This document shows, one piece after another, positions 48,101 to 59,948 of a stretch of DNA of 64,000 bases. The notes beneath the pieces were generated by a model, which ran no database searches, was not told the origin of the DNA, and saw only the letters and a program-made list of their open reading frames with translations. The stretch comes from Allium sativum (lineage: Eukaryota > Streptophyta > Magnoliopsida > Asparagales > Amaryllidaceae), in assembly GCA_030737875.1 (NCBI GenBank), contig CM060909.1:31361159-31425158 (forward strand). Reading direction: 5' to 3'. The first letter of the stretch is position 1; each line of letters opens with the position of its first letter. Made by a program: the position numbers and the translations under genes.

Positions 48101-49567
48101 CTTATAAGAGGGGAGTCGTCCAGCCATTTGGGTAGATACACCATAGATGATAAGGGATGGTTGCATAGAGACGGTAGACTTTGTGTACCGCAAGATGAGG
48201 GTTTGAAGAAGGCTATTTTGGATGATGCACATCGTTCAAGAATGACTATTCATCCCGGTGGAGACAAAATGTACCAAGACATGAAGAGAGTTTTCTTCTG
48301 GGCCGGTATGAAGAAAGATGTGGCCGAGTATGTGGCTAGATGCTTAGTGTGCCAACAAGTTAAAGTGGAGCAAAGGAAACCCGGTGGGTTGCTACACCCA
48401 TTGGAAGTTCCACAGTGGAAGTGGGATAGTGTCTCGATGGATTTCATCGACGGGTTACCGAGATCGAGGAAGGGCAATACGGGAATTTGGGTTGTGGTAG
48501 ACAGACTTACCAAGAGTGCCCATTTTATACCCGTAAAGAGTAAGAGGACCGCTCCATGGCTTGCTTCAGTCTATGTTAGAGAGATTGTTAGATTGCATGG
48601 CGTACCATCCAGCATTATGAGTGATCGAGATCCTATTTTCACTAGTGAGTTTTGGAGAAGTTTGCAAGAGGCGGTAGGGACTCAGTTGTGTTTGAGCACC
48701 GCATATCATCCTCAGACGGACGGTCAGACTGAGAGGGTGAACCGTATCTTAGAAGATCTTTTGAGGCTTTGTATCTTGGATTTTGGAGGTACATGGGAAG
48801 AACATCTTCCTTTGGTGGAGTTCGCATATAATAACAGCTTTCAGTCCAGTATTGGTATGGCTCCTTTCGAAGCTCTTTATGGAAGGCCTTGTCGATCTCC
48901 TACATGTTGGTGGGAATCTACGGATAAGATCTTGCTTGGGCCGGATATGGTTAGAGAGACTTCAGAGAAGATTGATTTAATTCGAAAAAGGATGAAAGCA
49001 GCGCAAGATAGACAGAAATCTTATGCGGATCGGAGAAGGACGGATCTTGAGTTTGAGGTTGGGGACATGGTTTTTGTCAAAGTATCTCCATTGAGAAATG
49101 TTGTTCGCTTTGGGTCCGTAGGGAAGTTAGCACCGAGATTTGTTGGGCCGTTTCCTATTAAGGAAAGGATTGGACGGATGGCATATAGGGTGGAGTTGCC
49201 CGACAGACTTAGTGGTGTTCATGATGTATTCCATGTATCACATTTGAGGAAGTGCTTACATGAGACCGCGGAGGTGGTAGAGCCGAGCTTGCTTAGAGAT
49301 GTAGAGGTAGAGCGTGATGCGACGATTCGACGAGCTCCTACTCGCATCCTTGGGTCAGAAACTAGGAAGTTGAGGAACAGAGAAGTTCAGCTAGTTAAAG
49401 TGCAATGGGGAGATGACGAAAGCAATGCTACTTGGGAGACGGAAGCAAAGATGCGTTCTTTGTATCCATTTCTTTTTGAGAGTATGTCTTTTAACTTCTC
49501 CTTTATTGCTTGTCTAGTACTTATCTTATCTTTAGTATATCCTCTCGCTAATACCTATGACCTTTAG
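45140..49567 (+). CDS. Element B gag-pol polyprotein (intact, 1,475 aa)
   Basis: Single uninterrupted frame encoding all proteins for transposition. From [10 protein letters not shown]: Gag about 45-225; two CCHC knuckles from residues 257 and 278; retropepsin Asp 352 (DSGASHSF); RT with catalytic D604 ([10 protein letters not shown]) and D668/D669 (FVDDILVF); RNase H Asp 815 (YTDACGTG); integrase zinc site from H1031, then D1101 (MDFIDG), D1162 (SDRDP) and E1198 (QTERVNR), a D-D35-E triad; chromodomain about 1396-1447 ([16 protein letters not shown]), which in chromoviruses directs insertion to marked chromatin. A 28-residue hydrophobic tail ends the protein. An in-frame ATG exists at 45056, but 45140 is preferred because element A starts at the same word MAED. 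Gag and Pol share one frame, so the ratio must be set after translation or by RNA processing. Confidence 0.95.
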   Translation: MAEDLNIPEGLVIPLWYRRLQEARAAAAGPANATTPETTAPPPQPRVDNFAKVCKEFKAIGGKPFLGSETFVEARDWLKEVEELLDIFEVEEGKKVKLAAWLMKGEASFWWEVTNGERPVDSWADFKQWFGAKFLSRAEENLFMEKFLNLKQGNLTVKEYVNKFNQLARFGIELVNTPEKKALRFVRGLNEPLQGIAMTHIPMGATFEKLVYMALMHEDDKNSKAPEKKGDQKKPQQQQQGKGGKGNGDKKKTKKKCFNCGTPGHLSKDCRKKKKTGCFHCGEAGHLVKNCPKKGQKTGSTSGGQVQALIAPPQSGGQVQVLSVPPIQQRGRTISVESLVFLFDHPVRTLFDSGASHSFISSSLVESLHLDTSLVDDPLVVSNPIGGSIYLSMICLGLKISILSVEFRCDAFVLGFTGYGLILGMDWLSSNGAVLDCERRVVRLMTRLGNTLEISCNPMESVLLSYLESLDASVESLCSVRVVREYPDVFEEVKGLPPKREIDFRIYLVDNAKPVSLPVRHMAPRERRELHKQVGELLEKGFIRRSISEWGAPVVFATKADGSLRLCVDYRELNKLTKKNRHPLPRIDDLFDQLVGASVFSQMDLATGFHQLRVAEDSIEKTAFRTPDGFYEWLVMPFGLTNAPAYFVDLMSRVFREYLNKFVVVFVDDILVFSKNEEEHALHLKEVLETLRAHSLKAKFSKCHFWRREVRFLGHVVSKEGIAVDPAKIVSIQDWKVPRNATEVRSFLGLAGYYRKFIKDFAKISAPLTRLTKKNLVFSWDVDCDDAFRRLKRALTTAPVLVLPDGSKPFVVYTDACGTGLGAVLMQEGRVIAYGGRQLRVHEKNYPTHDLELAAIVFALKSWRHYLLGERFELFTDHKSLKYLFSQKDLNLRQQRWMEFLASYDFEIAYTPGKGNVVADALSRKRLSLSPLFVERRSLEFLSLFDFRPSVDFVPGLLASLEVRPTLLRRIGEAQRDDPQLVVLVEKLIRGESSSHLGRYTIDDKGWLHRDGRLCVPQDEGLKKAILDDAHRSRMTIHPGGDKMYQDMKRVFFWAGMKKDVAEYVARCLVCQQVKVEQRKPGGLLHPLEVPQWKWDSVSMDFIDGLPRSRKGNTGIWVVVDRLTKSAHFIPVKSKRTAPWLASVYVREIVRLHGVPSSIMSDRDPIFTSEFWRSLQEAVGTQLCLSTAYHPQTDGQTERVNRILEDLLRLCILDFGGTWEEHLPLVEFAYNNSFQSSIGMAPFEALYGRPCRSPTCWWESTDKILLGPDMVRETSEKIDLIRKRMKAAQDRQKSYADRRRTDLEFEVGDMVFVKVSPLRNVVRFGSVGKLAPRFVGPFPIKERIGRMAYRVELPDRLSGVHDVFHVSHLRKCLHETAEVVEPSLLRDVEVERDATIRRAPTRILGSETRKLRNREVQLVKVQWGDDESNATWETEAKMRSLYPFLFESMSFNFSFIACLVLILSLVYPLANTYDL

Positions 49568-50042
49568 ATAGGGTAAAACCTATGGTTGAAACATGTTATG
49601 GTTGATGGATGCATATGGATGCAATTGTTTGCTAGTGGTTGCTCGTGGATGCATATACACACACATTAGGCACTAGATCGGCTCAGTCACTTCATGTTGC
49701 ATATTGCATAAATGGATGTGGTAGTTAGATTGATGGATGTATCATGGCTGTGTTATCATATGGATGATGCATTTTTGTGTATGGTTGTGCACGCATGTAG
49801 AAATTTGTATGTGTCAATAGGGTTTCGCATACATATTGGATGCATGGCACTATCATGGTTTGCATTAAGGAGGTTTACTGTATCAGTAACCGCCTGATTT
49901 TTGCATTAGGTAAGTACATATACACACACTTTTGCATATATCCATCCAGCATTTAGAATCTTGTAAGGACAATGATTGCTCGTGGATGATGCTTTGAGTA
50001 GATGGATGATTGGATGGTAGGATACGTTCTTCCTAACTTGAA

Positions 50043-50077
50043 GATTTCGGGGACGAAATCCTTTAAGGAGGGGAGAA
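50043..50077 (+). other. Pre-PPT inverted repeat and polypurine tract of element B
   Basis: GATTTCG (50043-50049) is complementary to CGAAATC (50054-50060) around loop GGGA; the tract AAGGAGGGGAGAA at 50065-50077 leads straight into the 3' LTR. The region 49568-50042 before it is untranslated and resembles that of element A. Confidence 0.9.
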
Positions 50078-50309
50078 TGTAACAACCCGTATTTTCAATA
50101 ACCTGTAATAACATAAATCGAGGCAGAATTTAATTCTAAAATGGGAATCAAGGGAAACGGGCTATGCCATTGCGTTCGTCTCGGAAAAATACGCGAAATA
50201 GAGTCCGAGTTTTCGAAAATCGGAGTCCGTATGACCAAGATATGGCCTCGCGAAGTTTCACGAAAATTCCCAAATTAAAGTATACTTAATTAAGTGAAAT
50301 GGGTTGTGT

Positions 50310-50347
<38 letters not shown>

Positions 50348-53318
50348 ATATATATATATATATATATATAATTGAAAATTTAATAAATAAATATGCAAAA
50401 ATGCTCAAAACAGCGAATTGGGAGAGGGGAATAACCGAACCGGCCGATTTTTGAAGTCGACCCGAGCCCGCTGGGTCGACTAGGGGTTAATCCAGGGTGT
50501 TTGGCTGTCAACCCGTGGGCCGATTCGCTCAAGTGCAGATTTTGCATTTGAATGGTTCTCATGGTCCATCTTTAATCTAAAGGCCCTAGATGGTTCCTAC
50601 ACTTGACTTCTTCCCCAAGACATGCTTTGATGGCTTGGATTGAATCTAGGGTTAATCCTATGGCCTAAAACACTTGCCTAATCTATAAATAAGACCCTAA
50701 CCTACCCTAATTCATTCATAATTAAACCTAGTGACTAAACTATGGCAAAATGCTAGCTCTCATGGCCTCCACTAATTTTATGAAGAGGGTTGCATACTAA
50801 TCACTCTCTAATCAACTTCTAATCCCTTCTTAGCATCTTAATCTTCTTCATTTGGTGTTCAAAGTTGCTAGTTGTGAGTTTCTATCACTTTGATGATCTT
50901 TTGGTAAACTAATTAGATGAGATGTGATGAGATTTATGGTTTTGTATGTGGGTTAATGAGCTTTGAATCATATGATATGATGTTAGCATTAATCTTATGT
51001 TTATGCATGTTGAGTATGTAAGCTTATGCAAGTTTAATATGATGTATGTTATGTTTGCATGATGCTAAATATGCAAGTTGTGGGCTATGTAATCATATGC
51101 ATGTTATGCAAGTTCATGGTAATATGCTATGCAAGTTACATGTATGTAAATATGCAAGTTACATGTTTGTTAATATGCAAGTTACATGTATGTAAATATG
51201 CAAGTTACATGTTTGTTAATATGCAAGTTACATGTTTGTTAATATGCAAGTTACATGTATGTAAATATGCAAGTTACATGTTTCTTTATATGCAAGTTAC
51301 ATGTTTGTTAATATGCGAGTTACATGTATGTAAATATGCAAGTTACATGTTTATTAATATGCAAGTTCATGATGACACATTATGCAAGTCTATAAGCTAA
51401 TATGCAAGTTTGTTATGCAAAATGAATATGTAAGTTATGTGACATATTATATGCAAGTTATGTGACATGTTATGCAAGTTCATATGCAAGTTATGTGTTT
51501 GTTAATATGCAAGATGGCACCTTTGAAACATGTTCATTCATATGCAAGTTGACACCTTTTATATGTGTTATATCATGAACGAAATTACGTGGGAACGATG
51601 GGGTAATTAAATGCATAAGTTAATAAGATTGTGTGAAATTAATATAATTATGCATAACACAAAATAAATAAACATAGTATGGGAATTTGCCTATTTGGTT
51701 AGGTGTACCCATACTATGTGTTGGGAATTTACCTATTGAGTTAGGTCTACCCCATGGGAATTTACCTATTAAGTTAGGTCTACCCATGTTAAGAAAACTT
51801 GATTAATTAGGGATAATTAATATAAAATTATGAGGGTGATTAATTAGGTGTAATTAATTGACTAAGACACGAGGTTGGACTCAGTTGTAGCGTAAAACTG
51901 CCCGGACCCAACCGGCTTAACCAGTTGCTACAAATGTTAGCCCAATGTGAGAGGTCTTAGGCACAAACTAAATACGTAATTAATGTAAAGACACGAGGTT
52001 AGACTCTGTTATGACATAAGGCTGCCCGGACCCAACCGGCTTAACCAGCGGTCATAAAAGACAGTCTAATGTGAGAGGTCTTTACAAAGGTTACGTTCTT
52101 AATTAATTAATTAAGAAACACTTAACCATATTAGCATGTAGAGGGACATGAGGGGTTAAGTGGGTGCCTCGGGTGGCATGAGAAAATCTAGTGGTTGCCT
52201 TGGGTGGCAATAGAAAATACGATTAGAATACTTAACCAAAATGGAACATGTAATTAAAACATGATTAAAGGGTTAAGTGGGATATACTAGAAAAAGGGAC
52301 AAGCTTAGGTGGGTAGCTTGTGGAGGCCCATTTCAACCAGTAACCCATACGTATCTTTGTGGGCTCGACCCATGTCGAGGACGGGACACGCATACTGGGC
52401 TTGACTGTAAGAGGCAAACGGGTTAGCGGTGGCAACGCAAGTCCAACGGGCTTCATATGCGTGAGTGGGCCCGGGCTGGTAGGTAAGCCGTTGTTGCATC
52501 GAGTAGATATAAGCCGTGCACCTTTAGTTCCATCAGGTTGCCACATTGGGGAATGATACATCCCACGGTGGGGCCAGCACGGGTATCTACGTTAGGGAGC
52601 CGATCGAATGGGAAGTAGTGTGTACACCTAGTGGATTGTAGGGCCCCGTGGCGCCTACTTGGTCACCTAGGGGTACGCAGGTACTAATTAGTAAATTTTA
52701 TAAGTCCTTGGGTGGGATCAACCTTTAAGTTAGGAACGACTGGTGTGGTGCAGTTTAGTAATTTACCTTAGGGAGGGTAGATGCGTCTTTATCCTTTATC
52801 TTCGTTTAGTTGACTGCTTAGGGTAGCCATTCATCCCTATATGTTACCGTATATCAGTTTATGTCTTCTCTGGTTACTTTAACGATTGTATTGTTAAAGT
52901 TATAGGACTCGCTCAGACTTATGTCTGACCCTGTTGTTTTTATCTTTTTCCCAACCCTCAGGTCCTACGGTGGATCCTAGCAGTAGTGGAGCTTGATCGG
53001 ATTGCTGTTCCAGTCTTTAGGAGCTTGGATAGATGTAAAGCTCCAATTATCCAGTTATCTTTTCTTTTGTTTGGCTATTGTATGAGAGTGGGATTATGTA
53101 CTTCTTTATTTTGATGGATATTGTACTTGACCTTTATTGTGGTTTTATGATGTAACCAGACATGTTTTACTTCCGCTGTTATGAGATGATGTTTTAAAAT
53201 TTCAAGTACTATTTATATCTGTCTTGTTGTAATTTTTCTGTTCTATATTCACTAAAATACTCCACCAATGCTATGGCATTCCCTTAGTGAGTGATCATAG
53301 CGGGAGTGGGGTGTTACA
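50078..53318 (+). repeat. 3' LTR of element B (3,241 bp)
   Basis: Nearly identical to 41694-44938; 4 bp shorter in the (TA)n run. It repeats the TATA box, tandem repeats and hairpin modules. Confidence 0.95.
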
Positions 53319-54352
53319 CTTAACCCTCTTAGAAAACCCTAGCAACGTGGTCTGTTCCAGCAGTAATCCCAGTTTGGTATCATTCACAACCCTAGAGGCT
53401 AGGCTAGGGCGGGGCACGATTACTGGACTGATGTAAGCGACCAAAGCGACGGCTGAGTGGTACAGCGGTGCGGGTCCAGGCGGGCTACGGACGTGCACGT
53501 AGTTCGGTGTTGGACAAACTCGAAGCACGGGTACCAGTAGGTTTAGACTGTGCATTATTGCTTAGGTGTCTGGGGTTGACACCCGAGGGCTTGATACACC
53601 CAAAGGTGGACCCAGCACAGTCTGACTACAACCATATGTGGGCCGTATGGACACCAACACTTGACGTGTTAGGTTTATAGGGAGCCGATCGACTAGACCG
53701 TTGGGCTGGACCTTGTATTAAGGTCACCTCATGCTATTGGGCCAAAGTTTGGGCTGAGGGACCAATACCTGTTATGTTAGTTTGCTAGTACACTGTGGTG
53801 CAAAGCTTAATCTTCTTTATGTGATGACACCTTTATCTATTGCCAGTATATTCATCTCAGTTTCCATCATGATGTTAGCTTTATTAGTTTATAGACTGAT
53901 CGTAGTAGGGCTTACCAGTCTTTTTGACTGACCTGTTTTCTTTCGCTTCTTTTCTTCCGTTCCCCCCCCCCCCCCCCCCAGGTTCTCAGGGAGGGAACAG
54001 TGGTGCTTAGCTTGGATTGCTTGCTTGTTCGCTGGATAGCTCATGTATGTCTGGACATTGAGCTCGCTATGGTTTATCACTTTTATTTTTGGGGATAGCA
54101 CTATGTATTTCAGTATTTCTGTTTATGTTGTACTAGACATATTTATTTTGGCAGATGACTTTATGATGTACTAGACTTGTTTTGAGATGGTTTGAGATAT
54201 TCCGCTGTTTTATTCTCATTTACTCTGTTTTACATATATATTTATGTTCCTGTTTTGCCTTGATATATCATTATGCATGCTTACCCAGTTCTAATGCCCC
54301 CCAGAAGCTAGTGCCCCCGAAAGAGTGACCCTAGCGAAGGTGGGGTGTTACA
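53319..54352 (+). repeat. 3' LTR of element A, second part
   Basis: Starts with the duplicated cttaa (53319-53323) and continues the LTR to GGTGTTACA at 54352. A poly-C run at about 53962-53979 is longer than in the 5' LTR (34189-34196). Followed by the gattt duplication at 54353-54357. Confidence 0.93.
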
Positions 54353-54374
54353 GATTTACACCCCTAATTAAACT

Positions 54375-54991
54375 GCAAAACAATTAATTAGTTAATTAAT
54401 TAATTATAATTCAATTAAATTAAAATTACAAACCAAAATACTATTGTTTGAAACCGCTTAGTGGAGGCATTGTCTTTGCGCTAAAAGGCACCTTTTAGTT
54501 ACCCCATTAAAAATCGCAAATGTATTTTCCATCTAACTTTCAGTACCAAATTAGTACACCACTAAAATACTTGTTATGCCCCGTTAACGTTAGTAACGAT
54601 TCCAGTATAGTTTATTATACCAGTGGTGCCTAATGCAACGCAATATGGACTACCTTTGCCTGGCCTAATTATGAGGCTGTTTTATGAGGAAGCCGGTAAC
54701 ATTATTTTACAAACACCTGTTACCTAATTTTTTGAATGTTGCACCTCTGTTTTATTCCCAATCTGACTTCATGCCTTCTACAAGAAAACTAGCCATCCCA
54801 AAGTAGAAGATAGAGCCAACATCAACGTAACCAGTGTCAACATAGCAATAGACATCGATCACCAGTGGTATAATTTCGCTTTTTTTTTTTGTTCTGAATT
54901 TTTCATTTCATTTTGTATTTTGAAGTTGAAAATTTGATGACATGTTTTCCTTTTTGCGCTTACATACAACTTGGCAGCTTGAAATTTTGCA

Positions 54992-54996
<5 letters not shown>
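54375..54996. other. No gene recognised
   Basis: AT-rich flank of the hAT-type element without a credible reading frame or RNA gene. Confidence 0.6.
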
Positions 54997-55064
<68 letters not shown>

Positions 55065-55235
55065 CAAGCGTTCGGTTGCACCCCAAATGTCCCTTGATTT
55101 CCACCATCCGTTTATATTAAAGAATGTGAGTTGTAAGTGAGAGAGAGTGAGTGAAAGGAGAGAGAAGGGGAAATACTTGGTGGAGATTGAGGGGCATTTT
55201 GGGTGCTGCACTGTTTTAGGTGCTCTTGAACCTAC

Positions 55236-55315
<80 letters not shown>

Positions 55316-55493
55316 AGTGTTCAATGACACCTCAAAAATTTAATATTCAAATTGACCCCTAAATTCCACCTTTCATTTATTATAGTTTAAGTTAGTGGGA
55401 GATGAAAGAGTTACTGAAAGAAGAGAGAGAGAGGGAGAATGTGTGGTGAAAAAAAGAAAGTCAAAGGGGTGCTCCACTATTTGAGGTGTTTGC

Positions 55494-55551
<58 letters not shown>
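54997..55551. repeat. Three long (AT)n arrays with two inverted-repeat elements between them
   Basis: (AT)n at 54997-55062, 55239-55312 and 55499-55551. Unit 1 (55063-55238, 176 bp) has inverted ends: GCACCCCAAATGTCCC on the left and, inverted, GCACCCAAAATGCCCC on the right. Unit 2 (55313-55498, 186 bp) has ACACCTCAAA at both ends in opposite orientation. Both have a GAGAGA-rich middle. They resemble short MITEs that insert into TA microsatellites, such as Micron in rice. The YIYIYI frames here are artefacts. Confidence 0.65.
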
Positions 55552-55555
<4 letters not shown>

Positions 55556-55640
55556 GTTTCAAGTCGTTCGACGATATGAAATTGTTTGTAGGTATATAAT
55601 AACATTCGGTTCTATACTACCGTATGAAATGCATTTACTT

Positions 55641-55820
55641 TGAGTGCTGCTAAAAGCAGACAGACTTCTTCTTTCTAATACCATAAGTGGTATTAGGAAG
55701 CGTAAAACTGAGTGCATTTAGCATTGCACCACCACGTAAAACTAAAAGCACTCAGTTTTACATTTCTTAACAACACTCGTGGTATTTGAAAGAAAAAGTT
55801 TGGATGTTTTTAGCAACACA
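55641..55820. mobile_element. 180-bp hAT-type MITE with long inverted repeats
   Basis: Ends TGAGTGCTGCTAAAA and, inverted, TGTGTTGCTAAAAA; arms remain similar for about 75 bp and include a perfect 14-bp match (55702-55715 with 55748-55761). It is flanked by the perfect 8-bp duplication ATTTACTT at 55633-55640 and 55821-55828. The 8-bp duplication suggests hAT. Confidence 0.8.
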
Positions 55821-55828
55821 ATTTACTT

Positions 55829-57470
55829 GTCCATGTATAAAACCATTCAACGGTATATAGTCGCCCGCTGAAGGTAATATGAAATACTGTTTCTTATTTT
55901 ATGTGTGCTTACAAATTCTAAACCTATAGATTTTTTGTCTAACAACATTATTTATGATCATATTTTCCAATCGACACTTGCATCTGTATACAGTTTCCTA
56001 ATTCCGATATATGCATGTAAAATAATTTCATGTTCTTTCGTGCAAATTACAGGCCTCATGTTAGTCTAGCTTTCATCCGGGCCCTATCTTTAATTAGTAC
56101 AGGTCTTCTATGCAATGGTTAGGGGCCTTGAAACAAAAGGTAAGGTCCCTTGTTGCTTCTAGCATGCTCCAATTCCTAAACATGAACATAGTTACAATAG
56201 CATTGATCTTTAGATCAAATCATGTATTTTGTGCAACTCATAGGTTCAATATGTTAGCATAAAATGCATGAACTACAGTTCATATACAAACAGGAGTGTG
56301 CATAAGACATTTTATGTGTGCTTCAACAGAAAAAATAATAATTTATGCATGAGCATCTACTTCATACATATCATATGATCTTCTGCTTCAAGGTTTTATA
56401 TGGATGATGGAAGTAACTTAGAAATGCGGTCATCATTTAAGTTAATGTACTGTTGGTTGTTTTGTTTCAAAGTATTAAATAGTTTAATCATATGATTCCA
56501 CATTCTTAATTTGATAATATAGCAATCAATGAGGTAGTGGAGGAAATAAAAATTCATCTATAACACTATAAGGATTAATCACAGCTGCCCTTTCTACTAC
56601 TAGTGAAGGCAAACAAATGTTATTAATATGTCTCCAAAGTCATGGGAGGCAAAATAAGAATAGTCCCAAAATATGCTGTCTCCAACAAAATGTAGGGACG
56701 TTTATGATTTTATATTTGCTTCTAACAAGTAAATCAACGGAGATGTGGACAATTCGGTAGAGGCAAAAGAAGCTACAAGATGATGCAACAGACCAAAGTG
56801 TCTCCAATGCTCTTGACTATTGAATATATTAAAGACAAAACGAAACACACGTACTGGTCATTAATATAATTTAAATAAAATTCTACATGTACAATTTATG
56901 TTACAATTACCGTATTCAACATACATGTAGATATATATAACATACATAGTAGATACAATGATAACAGTGCATTATTTTATTTGGAGATCATGCTCTATAA
57001 ATTTCCAGTATATAACAAATTGACAAGGTCAGCCCAACGACAGAGGCGAGTCTAGACATTTTGTTCAGGTAGGGCAAAAAAAATTAAAACTTAGTCCCAC
57101 ACGATCAAATACTTTAGAATCATACGACATATATACCAACTTATGTTTACTCAGTGCAAATTAACTTGAATCAATACGCTTTGGGCTGGATGTAGCAGGT
57201 CTGAAGCCCCAAATAGGGCATTGTTGCTGGTTTGAGGTAGGGCCATCAACCAAACCGCCTTATATTTTGCCAGGCTGACGACATCCCAAGTAGGACCTTG
57301 GCCCTTGCTGGCCAAGGCCTGCATCCGCCCCCGCCCAACGGTTTCAGTTGCCCTAGGAAAACAAAGTGGGAAAAGAGCATAAAAACCACGGCCCAAAATG
57401 TTATTGTAGGAACTACAGACAATAAAAGTGGGAAAAGAGAAAAAAAAACATAGTTGAAACTGACATTGCA
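55829..57470. other. No gene recognised
   Basis: AT-rich intergenic DNA. A GC-richer strip at 57170-57370 has minus-strand frames (57396-57151, 57488-57246) that match nothing recognisable and may be the body of the SINE-like element beginning at 57535. Confidence 0.5.
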
Positions 57471-57535
57471 GACAAGAGTCGAACTCACACCACTATAGAT
57501 TTACACCAACCAGCTTACCACTCAACTATCATCAA
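57471..57535 (-). repeat. tRNA-like (SINE-head-like) sequence
   Basis: The minus strand holds TAGTTGAGTGGTAAGC (A box) and GTGAGTTCGACTCT (B box) with spacing near that of tRNA-derived promoters. A complete cloverleaf is not formed. A SINE 5' end is the likely reading; its 3' end was not located. Confidence 0.55.
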
Positions 57536-59236
57536 CGACATTATCATATTGCCGTATTAATTTAAATATCAATATATTATAAAGCATACTGGTAATTTTG
57601 TTGCTCTCCTCCACCACCTCTAGTGGTGATGCCTTAGGCGGCGATTTCGCTTGCCGACCCCTTGGGTCGGGCCTGCAAATAGCACTCTATAGACCAATTT
57701 CTTATCTGAAGCAGAGCCATGAACTGCAAAAAATCCATATCATTAAGAATCGATGTGAAGTCTCTTGTAGGATGATATGGATATGGATAATAGGAAGGCT
57801 CAAACTGCGTATAAGATAAATTTTGTTGGAATAATCGCAGTCGTCGGCAAAGTGGTTGTGATTGATTTTGGGTTATTGGTTGGTGGCTTGAATTAAAAGA
57901 ATCTTTGATGGTGGAGATTGAGGAATTGATGACAAATTTTGAGAAGATTAAATTGTATGTCGCAGCTCTTCTATCTCTTTTTCTTCATTCTCGTTAATGC
58001 TTTGTTGTTATTCATACATCTTTCTTAGACAAATATTCGGATTCTAATAAAGCATAAGCTCGACATCTGATGTAGGCTAAGTTTTTCGGACTCAAAGAAT
58101 CGTGTCTGGTGTTACTACTTCTCCATAACCACAAACTCTACCACCAGTTTCCATTCCCGTTGTCGCTACATAAGCTTGTAGTCTTACTTATGGCGTTGCA
58201 TTGCCACTATCATCAACTAATTCATCTAGCTTTTGTCATATAAGTCCCTACAAAAATTTGCATTAACAAAAAGGTCAAATATTACCTTTGCCATAATAGA
58301 TAATTAAAAAAAAAAATCTATAGTTTGACGATATATGAATATGTTCGTTACTAATGACTAGTAATGTCATAACTCTCTTCTATTATTTTCTCTTCATATA
58401 TATTTGATAATATTTTCTAATAAAAGAAACTTTCATTGAATTGCAATAACATGGTACTATAACAGGATCATAGCAGGGTGATACTAGTGGAATATGATAC
58501 ATCTTAACAAATCATGAAATAACTCCAAGGTTTTGAAACTCTTGGAAAAATGGTTTTGAAACTTCATTGCTTACCCTTGTTGAGCATCATGGTTAAATGA
58601 TTTTTGTTTTTATGTCATACTATCACCGAATAGCATTCTCAAGAAAAAGGTTTTGATATCTATGTGTTTGAGATAGTTAATTTAGAAGCTACGGTGATAG
58701 ATTTTCCACGTACTATTTATGTACAATTACATCAATGACGTAGGTAATGTTATGTGGATTTGGAAGCACTTTATCATAAAAAATGCAAGGTTTTGGTATG
58801 GGTTCCTTCAAATATGATGCTTTAAGATAATGAATTTCAGATTTAAATGTTCTTTGTTTTATTGCAATTAGTTTAATATGATATAATCACTCCAAGATAA
58901 GTACGGATTTTTTTTAATTTTTTTTTTGCGGCGGCTTAATTACGCGCGCATCTAAATTTATTTAAGTCCAATTTTGATTTCGCCCTTAATTATAAACTTG
59001 TATGGGCATTTTCTCTAATTTGCCCCTTCTTGCGTGTCCCTAATAGTAACAAATTTGGTACGGTAAATCCGGAACTGTTAATTTAAAAGAGTAAAACAAA
59101 CAACTTCTATAATTCATAGGATTATATATGGTTATGAGGTATCCTAACAATCTGTGTAGCCTTTAAGATACAAATGTATTACAAACTATATTAAGAGAAC
59201 GAGCCATTAATTGAAGGAAACACAAAAGGTGGTTTT
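57536..59236. other. No gene recognised
   Basis: AT-rich intergenic DNA. At 58909-58928 an interrupted T-run, read on the minus strand, could be the poly-A tail of an old retroposon. Confidence 0.5.
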
Positions 59237-59830
59237 TGTAACGATCGGTGATTTTAATAATTTGATTTGGAATATTTAATTTTATATATTAAAATATTGG
59301 TTTATAATAACTCAAAATTGAAACATGGGGATTATTTTCAAGTTAGTAACTGAAATTTAAATACAAAATCTATTTAAAATATGTGATATTGTGAAATTTA
59401 ATATTTACATGGTGAATTAAGTATATGGATTTTTATTTAATGTAATGACTTGAATGGCTTTATTTAACACTTTATGAATTAATGAAAAATAAGAATGATT
59501 TCATTTCGTAATCCGTAAATAGTAATACCTTTTTAAAATATATAATCAGGACATACATTTTCTATTTTATGGCTCGATTTCTTTTGGTATATTTTTAGTT
59601 TAATTTATTTGATTTTTCCATCGTTTTTATACTGGAAATCACTAAAATTAAATTTAACCATCTTTCGGCAAAACAATAGTGCTTTTTGTAATTATTCACA
59701 ATCTAAATGTATATTTTTATTGTTTCGAGATTGAGTCAAAATTCTAAAAACGATCATTTTTTGTTGTATCGACAGTAGTCTATACATAATTCAAAATTTG
59801 TGTCGTTCAATGTTGGAAATTTCAAATTAT
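59237..59830 (+). repeat. LTR-like fragment related to the giant-LTR family
   Basis: Starts TGTAACGATCGGTGATTTT and continues with GGAATATTTAATTTTATAT and AAAATATTGG, close to the first 70 bases of the giant LTR read from 13049 on the minus strand. Similarity fades after that; the end is not defined. Confidence 0.4.
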
Positions 59831-59916
59831 ATGTAATGACCCTTAATCAATCACCAACATTCCTCTTACTAAAAAAATGCAAAATTTAAGATAAAAATTA
59901 AGCATTAGCTAGAATT

Positions 59917-59948
59917 TTGTCTCTAATATAACAATATTAGAGACAAAT
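59917..59948. other. Perfect 14-bp inverted repeat with 4-base loop
   Basis: TTTGTCTCTAATAT and its exact complement separated by AACA. No flanking Helitron-type CTRR end was found. Function unknown. Confidence 0.6.

Larger units (their letters stand above)
41694..53318 (+). mobile_element. Tekay-like chromovirus B, intact and very young
   Basis: 11,625 bp with 3,245- and 3,241-bp LTRs, PBS, uninterrupted gag-pol, polypurine tract and a perfect 5-bp duplication cttaa. By eye the LTRs differ at two positions (near 43299 / 51679 and 43817 / 52201) plus a 4-bp change in a (TA)n run. All parts needed for transposition appear present, so it may be autonomous. Confidence 0.95.
31599..54352 (+). 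mobile_element. Tekay-like chromovirus A (Ty3/gypsy), interrupted by element B
   Basis: Complete element with TGTAACA...TGTTACA LTRs, PBS, one long gag-pol frame, polypurine tract and a perfect 5-bp target duplication gattt (31594-31598 and 54353-54357). Its 3' LTR is split by element B. The chromodomain after integrase and the initiator-Met PBS place it among chromoviruses; the Gag, long LTRs and overall sequence fit the Tekay/Del clade. Three nonsense codons disable it, and the LTRs differ at roughly 22 sites plus two length changes. Confidence 0.92.
31195..54366. mobile_element. 413-bp hAT-type non-autonomous element, split by the Tekay-like nest
   Basis: The two pieces are 31195-31598 and 54358-54366. 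Termini are TAGGGCTGTAAAT and, inverted, TAGGGGTGTAAAT. They are flanked by the perfect 8-bp duplication attaaact at 31187-31194 and 54367-54374. An 8-bp duplication and TAGGGGTGTAAAT-like ends are typical of hAT MITEs. The interior is rich in GTCCGAC-like words and has no reading frame. Confidence 0.85.

Noticed and set aside
54913..55362. Frames with long Tyr-Ile repeats.
   Set aside because: They translate (AT)n microsatellites.
59917..59948. Helitron 3' end based on the perfect hairpin.
   Set aside because: No CTRR terminus follows at the proper distance on either strand and no 5' TC end was seen.
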